64,000 nucleotides of DNA. Source: Micromonospora coxensis (GTDB taxonomy: Bacteria > Actinomycetota > Actinomycetes > Mycobacteriales > Micromonosporaceae). Each line of letters begins with the position of its first letter. Within the stretch, counting starts at the first letter, position 1. Positions 36,011-45,004 of this stretch are shown here, piece by piece. Location of the stretch: assembly GCF_900090295.1 (NCBI RefSeq), contig NZ_LT607753.1, positions 1,178,001-1,242,000 of the forward strand. The letters are read 5' to 3'. The translations under genes were made by a program, and so were the position numbers. Below the pieces are notes generated by a model, which was given only the letters and a program-made list of their open reading frames with translations, made no database searches and was not told where the DNA came from.

Positions 36011-36444
36011 CGCCGGGCCTGCGCCAGCAGCGGCCGCAGGGCGGCGGTCAACTCGTCCCGGGCGGGCACCCCGGCGGCGCGGCGCACCACCCGGCCCGCG
36101 CCGTCGACCAGCAGCACCGTGGGGGTACGCCAGACGTCCAGCGCCCGTACCGCGTCGAGGTGCCGCTCGGCGTCGACCTCCAGCAGACGTACGCCGGCGA
36201 CCTCGCCGGTGACCTGTTCGAGCACCCGGCGGGTGGCCCGGCAGGGCGCGCAGACCGGGGCGGAGAACTGCACCAGGGTGACCTCGCCGGGGCGTACGCC
36301 CAGGGCGTCGAGCGCGGCGTGCCCGGTCGGGGCGGCGGACGCCGCGCGGAGCCGGCCGTCGCGACGGCGACGCCACACGCCGACGACGGTGGCGGCCATC
36401 AGGACGGCCACCACCACGACGACGCCGGTCATCGACACGCGCAC
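36007..36444 (-). CDS. Membrane-anchored thioredoxin-like protein
   Basis: 145 residues from GTG 36444; ATG 36432 is an alternative. The N-terminal helix (VVVVVAVLMAATVVGVW) anchors the protein. The thioredoxin domain has the active site FSAPVCAPCRATRRVLEQ (CAPC), and cis-Pro TPTVLLVDGAG. It probably reduces or forms disulfides at the outer face of the membrane. It heads a minus-strand set with the leader-like peptide and DUF4395. Confidence 0.87.
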   Translation of the reverse strand: MRVSMTGVVVVVAVLMAATVVGVWRRRRDGRLRAASAAPTGHAALDALGVRPGEVTLVQFSAPVCAPCRATRRVLEQVTGEVAGVRLLEVDAERHLDAVRALDVWRTPTVLLVDGAGRVVRRAAGVPARDELTAALRPLLAQARR

Positions 36445-36797
36445 CGTCCCAGCGTGCCACAGTCGTGCCCGGCCCGACCCGACCGTCCCGCCGGGCGGGA
36501 GCCGCCGGGGCGGGCCGGCGTCGACCTCCCGGGTACGGGCCCGGCCGGTTCACCGCGGCGGCCAGCTTCCGGCACGCCTGCCCGCAGGGCACGGCGGGCC
36601 TGCGCGCAGATCCGGCACCGGGTGCGGGCGGCACCTCGTCGACCCGAGGGTGGCGGCGGCAGGGCGGTGGGCGGTGGGCGGTGGGACGGTGCCGCGTCCG
36701 GCCACCCGTCCGGCGGACCGGGGCCGGACGACCGGAGCCTGGGCCGTGACAGCCGTAGCGTGGACGGGCGGGGAGCCGGCACGGGAGGGGACCGACG

Positions 36798-37010
36798 ATG
36801 CACGGCACGGGAATGGCGGGCTGGATGTGGGTCTGGCCGCTGCTGGTGGTGGCCGCGCTGGTGGTCCTCGCCGTGCTGGTGGTCCGGGCCGTCGGGGCAG
36901 GTCCGCAGCCGGGGGGCCGCCGCTCCGCCCGGCAGATCCTCGACGAACGCTACGCGCGTGGCGAGATCGACGAGGAGGAGTACCAGCGCCGCCGCGACTC
37001 CCTCGACTGA
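36798..37010 (+). CDS. SHOCT-domain small membrane protein
   Basis: 70 residues from ATG 36798 (GGAGGGGACC upstream). One transmembrane helix (about 10-32) is followed by a C-terminal SHOCT motif SARQILDERYARGEIDEEEYQRRRDSL. SHOCT is a short oligomerisation module. Similar tiny proteins often sit near copper or redox genes, as here. Confidence 0.85.
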   Translation: MHGTGMAGWMWVWPLLVVAALVVLAVLVVRAVGAGPQPGGRRSARQILDERYARGEIDEEEYQRRRDSLD

Positions 37011-37076
37011 GTGGCCGGCAGGACCGGGCTCGGCCGTCGGCACCGCCGCGAGCTGGCAGCTGGCTAGTCTCGGACA

Positions 37077-38027
37077 GTGGCAAACAGGTTCTCCAGGGCG
37101 AGGAGTCGAGGCGTGACCCGAGGGTGCGGAACGAGATGGCTCGGCGCGGTGCTCGCGGCGGCCCTGGCGCTCACCGGCTGCACCGGCCCGGCGAACCCGA
37201 GCGGTGGCCCGGCGGCCACGGGCAGTGGCCCGGCCGCCCCGAGCAGTGGCCCGGCCGCCCCGAGCAGTGGCGCGGCGTCCGCCGGGGACGGCGAGGAGTT
37301 CGGCCACGTGCACGGCCTGGGCGTCAACCCGCGCGACGGGCAGCTCTACGCGGCCACCCACCACGGCGTGTTCCGGCTGACCGGGACCGGCCCGACCCGC
37401 GTCGGCGACGGCCGGCAGGACACCATGGGGTTCACGGTCACCGGCCCCGACGAGTTCCTCGCCTCCGGCCACCCCGCGCCCGGCACGCCCGGGCCCGCGC
37501 ATCTCGGGCTCATCGGCTCCACCGACGCCGGTCGCACCTGGCGGACCCTCTCCCTGGCCGGCGAGGCCGACTTCCACCTGCTGCGACAGGCCGGCGCCAC
37601 CGTCTACGGCCTCGACTCCACCAGCGGCGCCCTGATGGCCAGCACCGACCGCGCCACCTGGGAGCGACGCGCCCGGATCGAGGCGTACGACCTCGCGGTC
37701 GACCCCGCCCGCCCGGACACCCTGCTGGTCACCGGCGAACAGGGCGTCCGCCGCTCGACCGACGGCGGTCGCACCTGGTCGCCGGCGGGCGGGCCGGCCG
37801 TCCTGCTGCTGCACTGGTCGGCCCGGGAACTGGTCGGAGTGGCCGCGGACGGGCAGATCCTGCGCTCCACCGACGCCGCGGCGAGTTGGACGCCCACCGG
37901 CGGGCGGGCCACCGACGCCCCGGCCGCGTTCACCGCCCACGAGGGGCGGCTCTACCTGGCCACCCGGGACGCGCGGGTGCTGCGCAGCGACGACGCCGGC
38001 AGGACCTGGCACCCGCTGGCGGGCTGA
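37077..38027 (+). CDS. BNR-repeat (sialidase-like) lipoprotein, F510_1955-like
   Basis: 316 residues from GTG 37077. The signal peptide ends in the lipobox ALTGC. A short Ser/Gly/Pro linker of repeated SSGPAAP follows, then a beta-propeller. It opens GHVHGLGVNPRDGQLYAATHHGVF and carries BNR Asp-box repeats (STDAGRTW, STDGGRTW, SDDAGRTW). Asp-box proteins of this type are called F510_1955 glycosylhydrolases, but no catalytic sialidase residues are evident. Position next to the copper ATPase is typical, suggesting a role in the cell-surface copper response rather than sugar hydrolysis. Confidence 0.8.
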   Translation: MANRFSRARSRGVTRGCGTRWLGAVLAAALALTGCTGPANPSGGPAATGSGPAAPSSGPAAPSSGAASAGDGEEFGHVHGLGVNPRDGQLYAATHHGVFRLTGTGPTRVGDGRQDTMGFTVTGPDEFLASGHPAPGTPGPAHLGLIGSTDAGRTWRTLSLAGEADFHLLRQAGATVYGLDSTSGALMASTDRATWERRARIEAYDLAVDPARPDTLLVTGEQGVRRSTDGGRTWSPAGGPAVLLLHWSARELVGVAADGQILRSTDAAASWTPTGGRATDAPAAFTAHEGRLYLATRDARVLRSDDAGRTWHPLAG

Positions 38028-38086
38028 CCGTCCGCGGGCTCCCGTACGACCAGCCCGCACCAGCCGGACACCGCCGACCCCGATCG

Positions 38087-38148
<62 letters not shown>

Positions 38149-38158
38149 CCGGCGCGAC

Positions 38159-38196
38159 GGTGTCGGCCCGGCCGGGGTTCCGGCCGGGCCGACACC
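38159..38196. terminator. Hairpin terminator between convergent genes
   Basis: Perfect 17-bp stem (GGTGTCGGCCCGGCCGG, loop GGTT, complement) nine bases beyond the copper ATPase stop and between convergent genes. No U tract is seen. Confidence 0.65.
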
Positions 38197-38204
38197 TCGC
38201 GCTC

Positions 38205-40541
38205 TCAGCGCCGACCGGGGGTGAGCCGGACCCGGCGCAGCAGTTGCGCGTTGAGCGCCACCACGATGGTGGAGGCGGACATCAGCACCGCCCCGACGGC
38301 GGGGCTGAGCGCGACGCCGGCCCAGGCGAGCGCCCCGGCGGCGAGCGGGATCGCCACCACGTTGTAGCCGGCGGCCCAGGCCAGGTTCTGGATCATCTTC
38401 CGGTACGACGCCCGGGACAGCCGGATCACCCCGGTGACGCCGCGCGGGTCGGAGGAGGCGAGCACCACCCCGGCCGACTCGATCGCCACGTCGGTGCCGG
38501 CGCCGATGGCCACCCCGACGTCGGCGCGAGCCAGGGCCGGGGCGTCGTTGACGCCGTCGCCGACCATCGCCACGGTCAGCCCCCGCGCCTGCAGGTCGGC
38601 CACCGCCCGGTCCTTGTCGGCGGGCAGCACCTCGGCGAAGACCTCGTCCACGCCGGGGCGGAAGCCCAGGTCGGCGGCGACCGCCTCGGCGACCGGCCGG
38701 GCGTCACCGGTGATCATGACGATCTTCCGGACGCCCTGGTCGCGCAGCTCGGTGATCGCCTCGCGGGCCTCGGGGCGCACCTGGTCCTCCAGGGCGAACG
38801 CGCCAACCACCGTCGGCCGGCCGTCCGCCGGCAGCCGGAGCAGGTGCAGCACCGCCGCGCCCCGGCGCGACCACCCCTCGGCCGTCGCTACCAGGGACTG
38901 CGGCACGGTGACGTCGAGTTCGCGCAGCAGCGCCGGGCCACCGACCGCGTACGCCTCGCCCCGCACCACGGCGCGGACGCCGCGACCGGTCATCGAGCGG
39001 AAGTCACCGGCGGCCGGGACCGGCCCGCGCGCCTCGGCGGCGGTGACGATGGCCCGGGCCAGCGGGTGCTCGCTGTCGGCCTCCACCGCGGCGGCGATCC
39101 GCAGCGCGTCGTCCTCGTCGAGGCCGTCGGTGCCGACGACCCCGGTGACGGTGTGCGCCCCCATGGTCAGGGTGCCGGTCTTGTCGAACAGGACGGCGTC
39201 GACGGTGCGCATCCGCTCCAGGGCCAGCCGGTCCTTGACCAGGATGCCGGCCCGGGCCGACACCGCCGTGGAGAGCGCGATCACCAGGGGGATGGCCAGC
39301 CCGAGGGCGTGCGGGCAGGCGATCACCAGCACCGTCACGGTCCGGACCACCGCCTCGTCGACGTCGCCGAGCGCCCACCAGCCGACGAAGGTGACCAGCG
39401 CGGCGACGGTCGCGACGTAGAAGAGCATCGCGGCGAACCGGTCGGCGAGCACCTGGGCCCGGCCGCTGGACGCCTGCGCCTGGGCGACGAGCCGGCCGAT
39501 CCCGGCCAGCGCGGTGTCCTCGCCGACGGCGTCGACCCGCACCCGCAGCGCCGAGTCGGTGGCGACGGTGCCGGCGACCACCCGGTCCCCCACGCCCCGC
39601 GACACCGGGCGGGACTCACCCGTGATCATCGATTCGTCCAGCTCGGCGGTGCCCGTCACGATCCGGCCGTCGGCGGGGACCCGGCCGCCGGAGCGGACCA
39701 GGACCACGTCGCCGATGCCCAGCTCGGCCACCGGCACCGGGCGCACCGTGCCGTCCGGCTCGACCCGTTCGGCGTCGTCGGGCAGCAGGGCGGCCAGCGC
39801 GGCGAGTGCGCCCTGGGCCTGGCCGATCGCCTTCATCTCCTGCCAGTGGCCCAGCAGCATGATGGTGACCAGGGCGGCCAGCTCCCACCAGAAGTCCAGG
39901 TCGAACGCGCCGAGGCTGGTCGCCAGCGAGGCCCCGTAGGCCACCGTGATCGCCATCGAGATCAGCAGCATCATCCCCGGGGCCCGGTCCCGGACCTCGC
40001 GGACGCCGCCGGCCAGGAAGGGCCAGCCGCCGTAGCCGAAGACCACCGTGCCGAGGACCGGGCCGACCCAGGCCATGCCGGGGAAGTCGAGGGAGTAGCC
40101 GAACCAGTCCATGACCATGTGGCTGGTCGCCACGATCGGCAGGGTCAGGGCCAGGCTCAGCCAGAACTTGCGCCGGAACTGCTCCGGGTCGTGCCCGGCG
40201 TGCTTGTCGTGCCCGCCGTGCCCGGCGGCGTGGCCGTGGCCGTGGTGCCCGGCGTGGCCCTGCCCGGCGGTATGGCCGTGGCCGGGCCCGTGGTTTCCGG
40301 CGTGGCCGTGCCCGGCGTCACCGTGCGCGGCGGCGTGGCCATGACCGGTGCCGTGCGCGGCGGCGTGGCCGTGGTCGTGGTGGCCGGTTGCGGCGGAGGG
40401 CGTCGCGTCGGGTCCGCCGTGGTTCCCGGCGGGCGGGCGCGGTCCGGGGGCGTGCCCGTCGTGCGGGGGCGTGGTCACCGCCGCACCGTGGGTGCCGTGG
40501 TCGTGGGATCCGTGCCGGTGAGTCGTGTGCTCGTCAGTCAT
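38205..40541 (-). CDS. Copper-translocating P-type ATPase, CopB type, with His-rich N-terminus
   Basis: 778 residues, ATG 40541 preceded by GGAGGTGG. Residues 1 to about 117 are a His/Gly-rich metal-binding tail (HGHG-type repeats) instead of CxxC domains. Eight transmembrane helices follow. The motifs are TGES 307-310 (actuator), CPH 409-411 in the membrane, the DKTGT phosphorylation site from Asp453, and GDGVNDAP. CPH with a His-rich tail marks the P1B-3/CopB group, which exports copper at the expense of ATP. Two copper-repressor palindromes lie 24-67 bp upstream. Much longer open frames on the opposite strand are antisense artefacts. Confidence 0.93.
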   Translation of the reverse strand: MTDEHTTHRHGSHDHGTHGAAVTTPPHDGHAPGPRPPAGNHGGPDATPSAATGHHDHGHAAAHGTGHGHAAAHGDAGHGHAGNHGPGHGHTAGQGHAGHHGHGHAAGHGGHDKHAGHDPEQFRRKFWLSLALTLPIVATSHMVMDWFGYSLDFPGMAWVGPVLGTVVFGYGGWPFLAGGVREVRDRAPGMMLLISMAITVAYGASLATSLGAFDLDFWWELAALVTIMLLGHWQEMKAIGQAQGALAALAALLPDDAERVEPDGTVRPVPVAELGIGDVVLVRSGGRVPADGRIVTGTAELDESMITGESRPVSRGVGDRVVAGTVATDSALRVRVDAVGEDTALAGIGRLVAQAQASSGRAQVLADRFAAMLFYVATVAALVTFVGWWALGDVDEAVVRTVTVLVIACPHALGLAIPLVIALSTAVSARAGILVKDRLALERMRTVDAVLFDKTGTLTMGAHTVTGVVGTDGLDEDDALRIAAAVEADSEHPLARAIVTAAEARGPVPAAGDFRSMTGRGVRAVVRGEAYAVGGPALLRELDVTVPQSLVATAEGWSRRGAAVLHLLRLPADGRPTVVGAFALEDQVRPEAREAITELRDQGVRKIVMITGDARPVAEAVAADLGFRPGVDEVFAEVLPADKDRAVADLQARGLTVAMVGDGVNDAPALARADVGVAIGAGTDVAIESAGVVLASSDPRGVTGVIRLSRASYRKMIQNLAWAAGYNVVAIPLAAGALAWAGVALSPAVGAVLMSASTIVVALNAQLLRRVRLTPGRR

Positions 40542-40564
40542 GCCGTCCACCTCCGGGCCCGACG

Positions 40565-40585
40565 TTATACCCCCTGGGGGTATAA
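40565..40585. promoter_or_regulatory. CsoR-type copper operator 1
   Basis: Perfect 10-bp-arm palindrome, TTATACCCCC and its complement around a central T, 24 bp upstream of the copper ATPase start. TATACCCCnnGGGGTATA-like sites are the classic operators of CsoR, the copper(I)-sensing repressor. No csoR gene lies in the window. Confidence 0.88.
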
Positions 40586-40591
40586 GCGCAA

Positions 40592-40608
40592 GTACCCCCA
40601 GGGGGTAC
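40592..40608. promoter_or_regulatory. CsoR-type copper operator 2
   Basis: GTACCCCC-A-GGGGGTAC, a second perfect palindrome with the same CCCCC/GGGGG core, 27 bp centre to centre... roughly two and a half helical turns from the first site. Two adjacent sites suggest cooperative repression or one site per direction of transcription. Confidence 0.82.
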
Positions 40609-40911
40609 CTCGGACCGGCGTCGGCCGGTGCTCCCCGACCCGCGCACCGACCGGAGCCGACCGCCGGACGGGGCAGGCACCTCCCCGAGGACGACCGGTG
40701 GGACGGGGTGGCCGGGCGGCTGCGGTCGATCGAGGCGCTCGGCGAGGCCGCCCCGCCAACTTCTGCCGCCCGGCCAACTTCTGCCGCTCGGCATGCCGGG
40801 GCGTCGCGGTGATCCGCTCGGTGAGCCGGCTCACGGACCTCCGGCCCTGTCCGGTGGGACTTCCCGGACGCGATGCTCCGGTCGGAACAGCAGGTCGACG
40901 GGCGGAGTGTC

Positions 40912-42144
40912 ATGCGCGTGGTGTCGGAAGCGGAGTTGGCGGCGGCGTTCGGGCGGCTGCCCGACCGGCCACGGGTGGTGGCCGGCGGCAACCACGCCGC
41001 CCCGATGCGGATCCTCGGGCTGCTGGACGCCGCCGTCGAGCGGTACCGGCTGTACATGCTCAACGCCCCGCGCGGCATCCCCGACCGGGAGGGGGTCGAC
41101 TACGAGACCTCCTTCGTCGGCGCCGGCATGCGCGGGCACCCCCGCCTGTCGTACCTGCCGAGCCGGCTGTCCCTGGTGCCGGCGCTGCTGCGCGACCGGC
41201 TCGCGCCCGACGTGGTGCTGCTGCACACCACGGTGCCGCGCGGCGGCACGCTCAGCCTCGGCGTCGAGGTCAACATCCTGCCGGCGGCGATCGAGGCGGC
41301 GCGCGCCCGGGGCGCCCTGGTGGTCGCGCAGGCCAACCGGCAGATGCCGGTGACGTACGGGGACGCGGCGCTGCCCCTGGACGCGGTCGACCTGGTGGTG
41401 GAGGTCGACGAGCCGCTGCCGGTGCCCGCCGCCACCGAGCGTGATCCGGTCAGCGCGGCCATCGGCGCGCGGGTGGCCGCCCTGGTGCCCGAGCAGGCCA
41501 CCCTCCAGCTCGGCATCGGCGGCGTCCCGGACGCGACCCTGCTGGCGCTGACCGACCGGCGAGGGCTGCGGATCTGGTCGGAGATGTTCAGCGACGGCGT
41601 GCTGGCCCTGGAGAAGGCCGGCGCCCTGGACCCGGACGCCCCGGTCACCGCCTCCTTCTGCTTCGGCTCCGACGAGCTGTACGACTGGGTCGACGGCAAC
41701 CCCCGGGTGCGGATGCTGCGCACCGAGCAGACCAACGACCCCGGCCGGATCGCCCGCAACCCGCGCCTGGTGTCGGTGAACAGCGCGCTGGAGGTGGACC
41801 TGTTCGCCCAGGCCAACGCCAGCCGGATCGGCACCCGGGTCTACTCCGGCTTCGGCGGTCAGACCGACTTCATCGTCGGCGCGCTGCACTCCGAGGGCGG
41901 GCAGGCGATCGTCGCGCTGCGGTCCTGGCACCCGAAGGCGGACGTGTCCACCGTGGTTCCGCTGCTCTCCGGGCCGGTGACGTCGTTCCAGCACAGCGCG
42001 ATCGTCACCGAGCAGGGGTGCGCGGCGCTGTGGGGTCGGGACGCCGTCGCGCAGGCGCAGCAGCTGGTCGACCACGCCGCCCACCCGGACGCGCGGGACG
42101 GGCTGCGCGAGGCGGGCCGGCGGATGGGGCTGGCGTTGCGCTGA
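40912..42144 (+). CDS. Acetyl-CoA hydrolase/CoA-transferase family protein
   Basis: 410 residues from ATG 40912 with GGCGGAG upstream; ATG 40873 in the same frame is an alternative. The family blocks are clear: FVGAGMRGHPRLSYLPSRLSLVP, QLGIGGVPDATL, the catalytic Glu in WSEMFSDGVLALEKAG, and SGFGGQTDFIVGALHSEGGQAIVAL. Members hydrolyse acetyl-CoA or transfer CoA between carboxylates (for example 4-hydroxybutyrate or succinate). The exact substrate is not visible. Single-gene unit. Confidence 0.9.
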   Translation: MRVVSEAELAAAFGRLPDRPRVVAGGNHAAPMRILGLLDAAVERYRLYMLNAPRGIPDREGVDYETSFVGAGMRGHPRLSYLPSRLSLVPALLRDRLAPDVVLLHTTVPRGGTLSLGVEVNILPAAIEAARARGALVVAQANRQMPVTYGDAALPLDAVDLVVEVDEPLPVPAATERDPVSAAIGARVAALVPEQATLQLGIGGVPDATLLALTDRRGLRIWSEMFSDGVLALEKAGALDPDAPVTASFCFGSDELYDWVDGNPRVRMLRTEQTNDPGRIARNPRLVSVNSALEVDLFAQANASRIGTRVYSGFGGQTDFIVGALHSEGGQAIVALRSWHPKADVSTVVPLLSGPVTSFQHSAIVTEQGCAALWGRDAVAQAQQLVDHAAHPDARDGLREAGRRMGLALR

Positions 42145-42148
42145 CCGC

Positions 42149-43045
42149 CTACCTCGGCTCGTCGTCGTGCGTCCAGGCGGCCAGCCAGCTCTGGTTCTCC
42201 CGGGCGATCGCGTCCTCGCAGGCCCGCACGAACGCCCCGACGGCGGCGGGCGTCCGGTCCGTCGTCGCCTCCCACCCGTGCAGCAGCGCGCGCAGTTGCC
42301 GCGCGGTCGCCAGGTACGACACCACCAGGTGCTCGTACCGGGCGGCGGAGACGTGCGCGGTGAGCGAGGCGCCCACCACCGTCACCACCGCGACCCACGC
42401 GCCGACGCCACCGGCTCCGGTCGTGGCGGCGACGGCCCCGAGCACCGCGCCGAGGGCCGCGACGACGAACTCCGCCGTCCGGAACCGGGTGAGCCGACGC
42501 TGGTGCCGGGCCGCCCCGGCCCGGTAGTAGCCGTCGATCTGAGGGCGCACGCGGCGGGCGGCGTAGTCGTCGCCGTCCCGCACGGCGGGCAGCGGGGTGT
42601 CGGCGGCGGCGGCGCTCAGCGCCAGGCCGGCCAGGTCCGCCACGTCGTCCTCGACCGTCGCGGCCACGGTCCTGAGCCGCTGGTCGCGGTCCGGCCCGTC
42701 GTACGGCTGTGCGCCGGCGAGGTACAGGTACACCTGCGCCTTGAGGGCCTCGCTGGTGGCCCGGACCCGGGTCCACGCCTCGACCCGGTCCCGGCCGAGG
42801 CGGAACACCCGCACCACCGGGACGACGGCCAGGGCCACCGCGCTCAGCAGGGCCATCGACCGCCCCGCCGGGTCGCCCGGCCCGACCTGCACGGCGGCGG
42901 TGGCCAGCACCGCGCCGCAGACCCCGGCCGCCAGCGCGGCGCCGCGCCAGATCACGATGCTCCGCTTGACCGCGCCCGCCGCCCGGGACCACCGCCGGTG
43001 CTCCTGCCACACACCGGCCACGGCGGACGTGTCGACCTGCTCCAT
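42149..43045 (-). CDS. SLATT/DUF4231-type membrane protein (orphan)
   Basis: 298 residues, ATG 43045 preceded by GGAGGGTGGGG. Two hydrophobic pairs (about 30-75 and 205-240) separate soluble helical parts. The pattern SEALKAQVYLYLAG followed by a long helix, then a second block YYRAGAARHQRRLTRFRTAEF, and LVVSYLATARQLRALLHGWEA, resembles the DUF4231/SLATT group. SLATT proteins are predicted pore-forming effectors of cyclic-nucleotide or SLOG defence systems. No SMODS, SLOG or other nucleotide-signal gene is adjacent, so this may be an orphan with a different role. Confidence 0.65.
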   Translation of the reverse strand: MEQVDTSAVAGVWQEHRRWSRAAGAVKRSIVIWRGAALAAGVCGAVLATAAVQVGPGDPAGRSMALLSAVALAVVPVVRVFRLGRDRVEAWTRVRATSEALKAQVYLYLAGAQPYDGPDRDQRLRTVAATVEDDVADLAGLALSAAAADTPLPAVRDGDDYAARRVRPQIDGYYRAGAARHQRRLTRFRTAEFVVAALGAVLGAVAATTGAGGVGAWVAVVTVVGASLTAHVSAARYEHLVVSYLATARQLRALLHGWEATTDRTPAAVGAFVRACEDAIARENQSWLAAWTHDDEPR

Positions 43046-43174
43046 CCCCACCCTCCCTGCCTCCCTCGCCAGCGCCGGCCCGGGACCGCGACCCGTCGGG
43101 CCGGCGGCGTCACCCGGCCGGCTCCGTCCACCGGGGAGCGTCCCGCCTCCCAGCATGCCGATCCAGATCAATGT

Positions 43175-43187
43175 CCGAAAGTTCCGG
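43175..43187. promoter_or_regulatory. Imperfect CGAAA-type palindrome upstream of the esterase
   Basis: CCGAAAGTTCCGG resembles the xylanase operator CCGAAACTTTCGG at 3885-3897 but is imperfect. It lies 134 bp upstream of the CE1-CBM2 esterase. Shared xylan control is possible but weakly supported. Confidence 0.3.
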
Positions 43188-43320
43188 AGCGTCCGACGCC
43201 CTTGCCAGCGCTTTCCGGGCCTATCCATACTTGTTGATGTTCCTGAGCCGGACATGATCGGGTGCCGGGCAGCCTCGATCGGAACCCGACCCATCGGCCC
43301 ATCCGGAGGAACCCCGTCCC

Positions 43321-44631
43321 ATGAGATCCAGGCTCAGACTGATCGGCGCCGCCCTGGCCGCCGCCGCGCTGACCGCGCTGGCCGCCGTGTCCGTCCCCGC
43401 GCCGGCATCGGCGGCCGCGCTGACCGAGGTGACCAACTTCGGCGCCAATCCCAGCAACCTGAGGATGTACCTGTACGTCCCGGACCGGGTCGCGCCGCAG
43501 CCGGCGCTGGTGGTCGCGGTGCACTACTGCACCGGCACCGGCCCGGCCATGTACTCCGGCACCCGGTACGCGGCGCTGGCCGACCGGTACGGCTACCTCG
43601 TGGTGTACCCGTCGGTGACCCGCAGCAGCCAGTGCTTCGACGTCTCCTCGCCGCAGGCGCTGCGCCGCGACGGCGGCAGCGACCCGGTCGGCATCAAGTC
43701 GATGGTCGACTACGTCCGGCAGCGGTACCCGGTCGACCCGAACCGGATCTTCGCCACCGGCATCTCGTCCGGCGCGATGATGACCAACGTGCTGCTCGGG
43801 CTCTACCCCGACGTGTTCCACGCCGGCGCCGCCTTCTCCGGCGTCCCCTTCGGCTGCTTCGCCACCACCAACGGCTCGGAGTGGAACAGCGAGTGCGCCG
43901 ACGGCCAGCTCGTCCGGACCCCGCAGCAGTGGGGCGACCTGGTCCGCAACGCCTACCCGGGGTACACCGGCAAGCGACCCCGGATGCAGCTGTGGCACGG
44001 CACGAACGACGAGGTGCTGCGCTACCAGAACTTCACCGAAGAGATCAAGCAGTGGACCGACGTGCACGGCCTGAGTCAGACGCCGACGTACACGGACACC
44101 CCGCAGGCCGGCTACACCCGCACCCGGTACGGCGGCAGCGGCGGACAGGCGCCGGTCGAGGCGATCAGCATGCAGGGCGTGTCGCACAACCTGCCGGTCG
44201 ACGCCGCCCAGGCGATCCGCTTCTTCGGCCTGGACACCAGCACCCCGCCCACCACGCCGCCGCCCACCTCGCCTCCGCCGAGCAGCCCTCCGCCGACCAC
44301 CCCGCCGCCGGCCGGCCCGTGCCGGGTGGGCTGGACGGCCAACGCCTGGAACACCGGGCTGACCGCGTCGGTGACCATCACCAACACCGGCACCGCCACG
44401 GTCAACGGCTGGAGCCTCGCGTTCACCCTGCCCGCCGGGCAGGCCGTCACCAACGGCTGGAACGCGACGTACGCGCCGACGAGCGGAGCGGTGACCGCCC
44501 GTAACGTCTCCTACAACGGCACCATCGCGCCGAACGCGTCGGTGACCATCGGCTTCCAGGCCACCCACACCGGCAACACCGGCCGGCCCACCTCGTTCAC
44601 CCTCAACGGATCGCCCTGCGCGACCGCCTGA
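43321..44631 (+). CDS. Secreted PHB-depolymerase-family (CE1-like) esterase with C-terminal CBM2
   Basis: 436 residues. The signal peptide ends about PASAAA (residue 32). The esterase domain has the oxyanion region VVAVHYCTGTG, the nucleophile Ser149 in FATGISSGAMMT, Asp in WHGTNDEVLRY and His in GVSHNLPVD. A Pro/Thr/Ser linker lies at about 300-335 and a CBM2 fills the C-terminus (CRVGWTANAWNTG, NGWSLAFTLPAG, NGWNATYAPTSG). CE1/PHB-type secreted esterases with CBM2 are typically acetylxylan or feruloyl esterases that debranch xylan and so help GH10 xylanase. Confidence 0.92.
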   Translation: MRSRLRLIGAALAAAALTALAAVSVPAPASAAALTEVTNFGANPSNLRMYLYVPDRVAPQPALVVAVHYCTGTGPAMYSGTRYAALADRYGYLVVYPSVTRSSQCFDVSSPQALRRDGGSDPVGIKSMVDYVRQRYPVDPNRIFATGISSGAMMTNVLLGLYPDVFHAGAAFSGVPFGCFATTNGSEWNSECADGQLVRTPQQWGDLVRNAYPGYTGKRPRMQLWHGTNDEVLRYQNFTEEIKQWTDVHGLSQTPTYTDTPQAGYTRTRYGGSGGQAPVEAISMQGVSHNLPVDAAQAIRFFGLDTSTPPTTPPPTSPPPSSPPPTTPPPAGPCRVGWTANAWNTGLTASVTITNTGTATVNGWSLAFTLPAGQAVTNGWNATYAPTSGAVTARNVSYNGTIAPNASVTIGFQATHTGNTGRPTSFTLNGSPCATA

Positions 44632-44642
44632 CCCGACAGGTG

Positions 44643-44674
44643 GCGGCGGCGGGCGTGAGGACGCCCGCCGCCGC
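44643..44674. terminator. Hairpin terminator between convergent genes
   Basis: Perfect 14-bp GC stem (GCGGCGGCGGGCGT, loop GAGG) twelve bases past the esterase stop, shared with the convergent cupin gene. No U tract. Confidence 0.65.
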
Positions 44675-44677
44675 AGC

Positions 44678-45004
44678 TCAGCCCGGCGAGGGCTCGTCGG
44701 CGGGCGGACCCGAGTGGGCCCGGCGCGAGACCGCGACCAGCGTGGCCGTCACCGCGCCCCGGTTGTGCAGCGCTCGCAGCGGCAACGCGGCCAGCCACAG
44801 CACGTCGCCGCACCCGACGATCTGGCGCGTGCCGCCCACCGCCTCCAACTCGACCTGCCCCTGTTCGACCACGACGATGGCGTCGCGCCAGTCGGCCTCG
44901 TCGTAGTCGAGCGCGCCCCCCGGCGGCAGGGCCACCACCCGCATCTCCATCTCCGGACCGAGCCGGGAGTGCAGGAAGGAGAGCGGTCCCTCACCGTCGT
45001 CCAT
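44678..45004 (-). CDS. Small cupin-fold protein
   Basis: 108 residues. The single-domain beta-barrel pattern is visible: VVALPPGGALDYDEADWRDAIVVVEQGQVELEAVGGTRQIVGCGDVLWLAALPLRALHNRG. It lacks the full His-His-Glu metal set of enzymatic cupins, so sensing or structural roles are more likely. Unknown function. Confidence 0.65.
   Translation of the reverse strand: MDDGEGPLSFLHSRLGPEMEMRVVALPPGGALDYDEADWRDAIVVVEQGQVELEAVGGTRQIVGCGDVLWLAALPLRALHNRGAVTATLVAVSRRAHSGPPADEPSPG

Larger units (their letters stand above)
40542..40911. other. Divergent regulatory region of the copper ATPase
   Basis: 370 bp between the copper ATPase and the CoA-transferase gene. Its ATPase-proximal part holds the two CsoR-like palindromes. 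Further on there is an imperfect 18-bp direct repeat containing GCCAACTTCTGCCG (40754-40788). No convincing gene is seen. Confidence 0.6.

Noticed and set aside
38160..41444. Very long open frame antisense to the copper ATPase
   Set aside because: A by-product of high-GC codon use. Composition is His/Gly/Arg-rich without domains, while the minus strand encodes an intact P-type ATPase.
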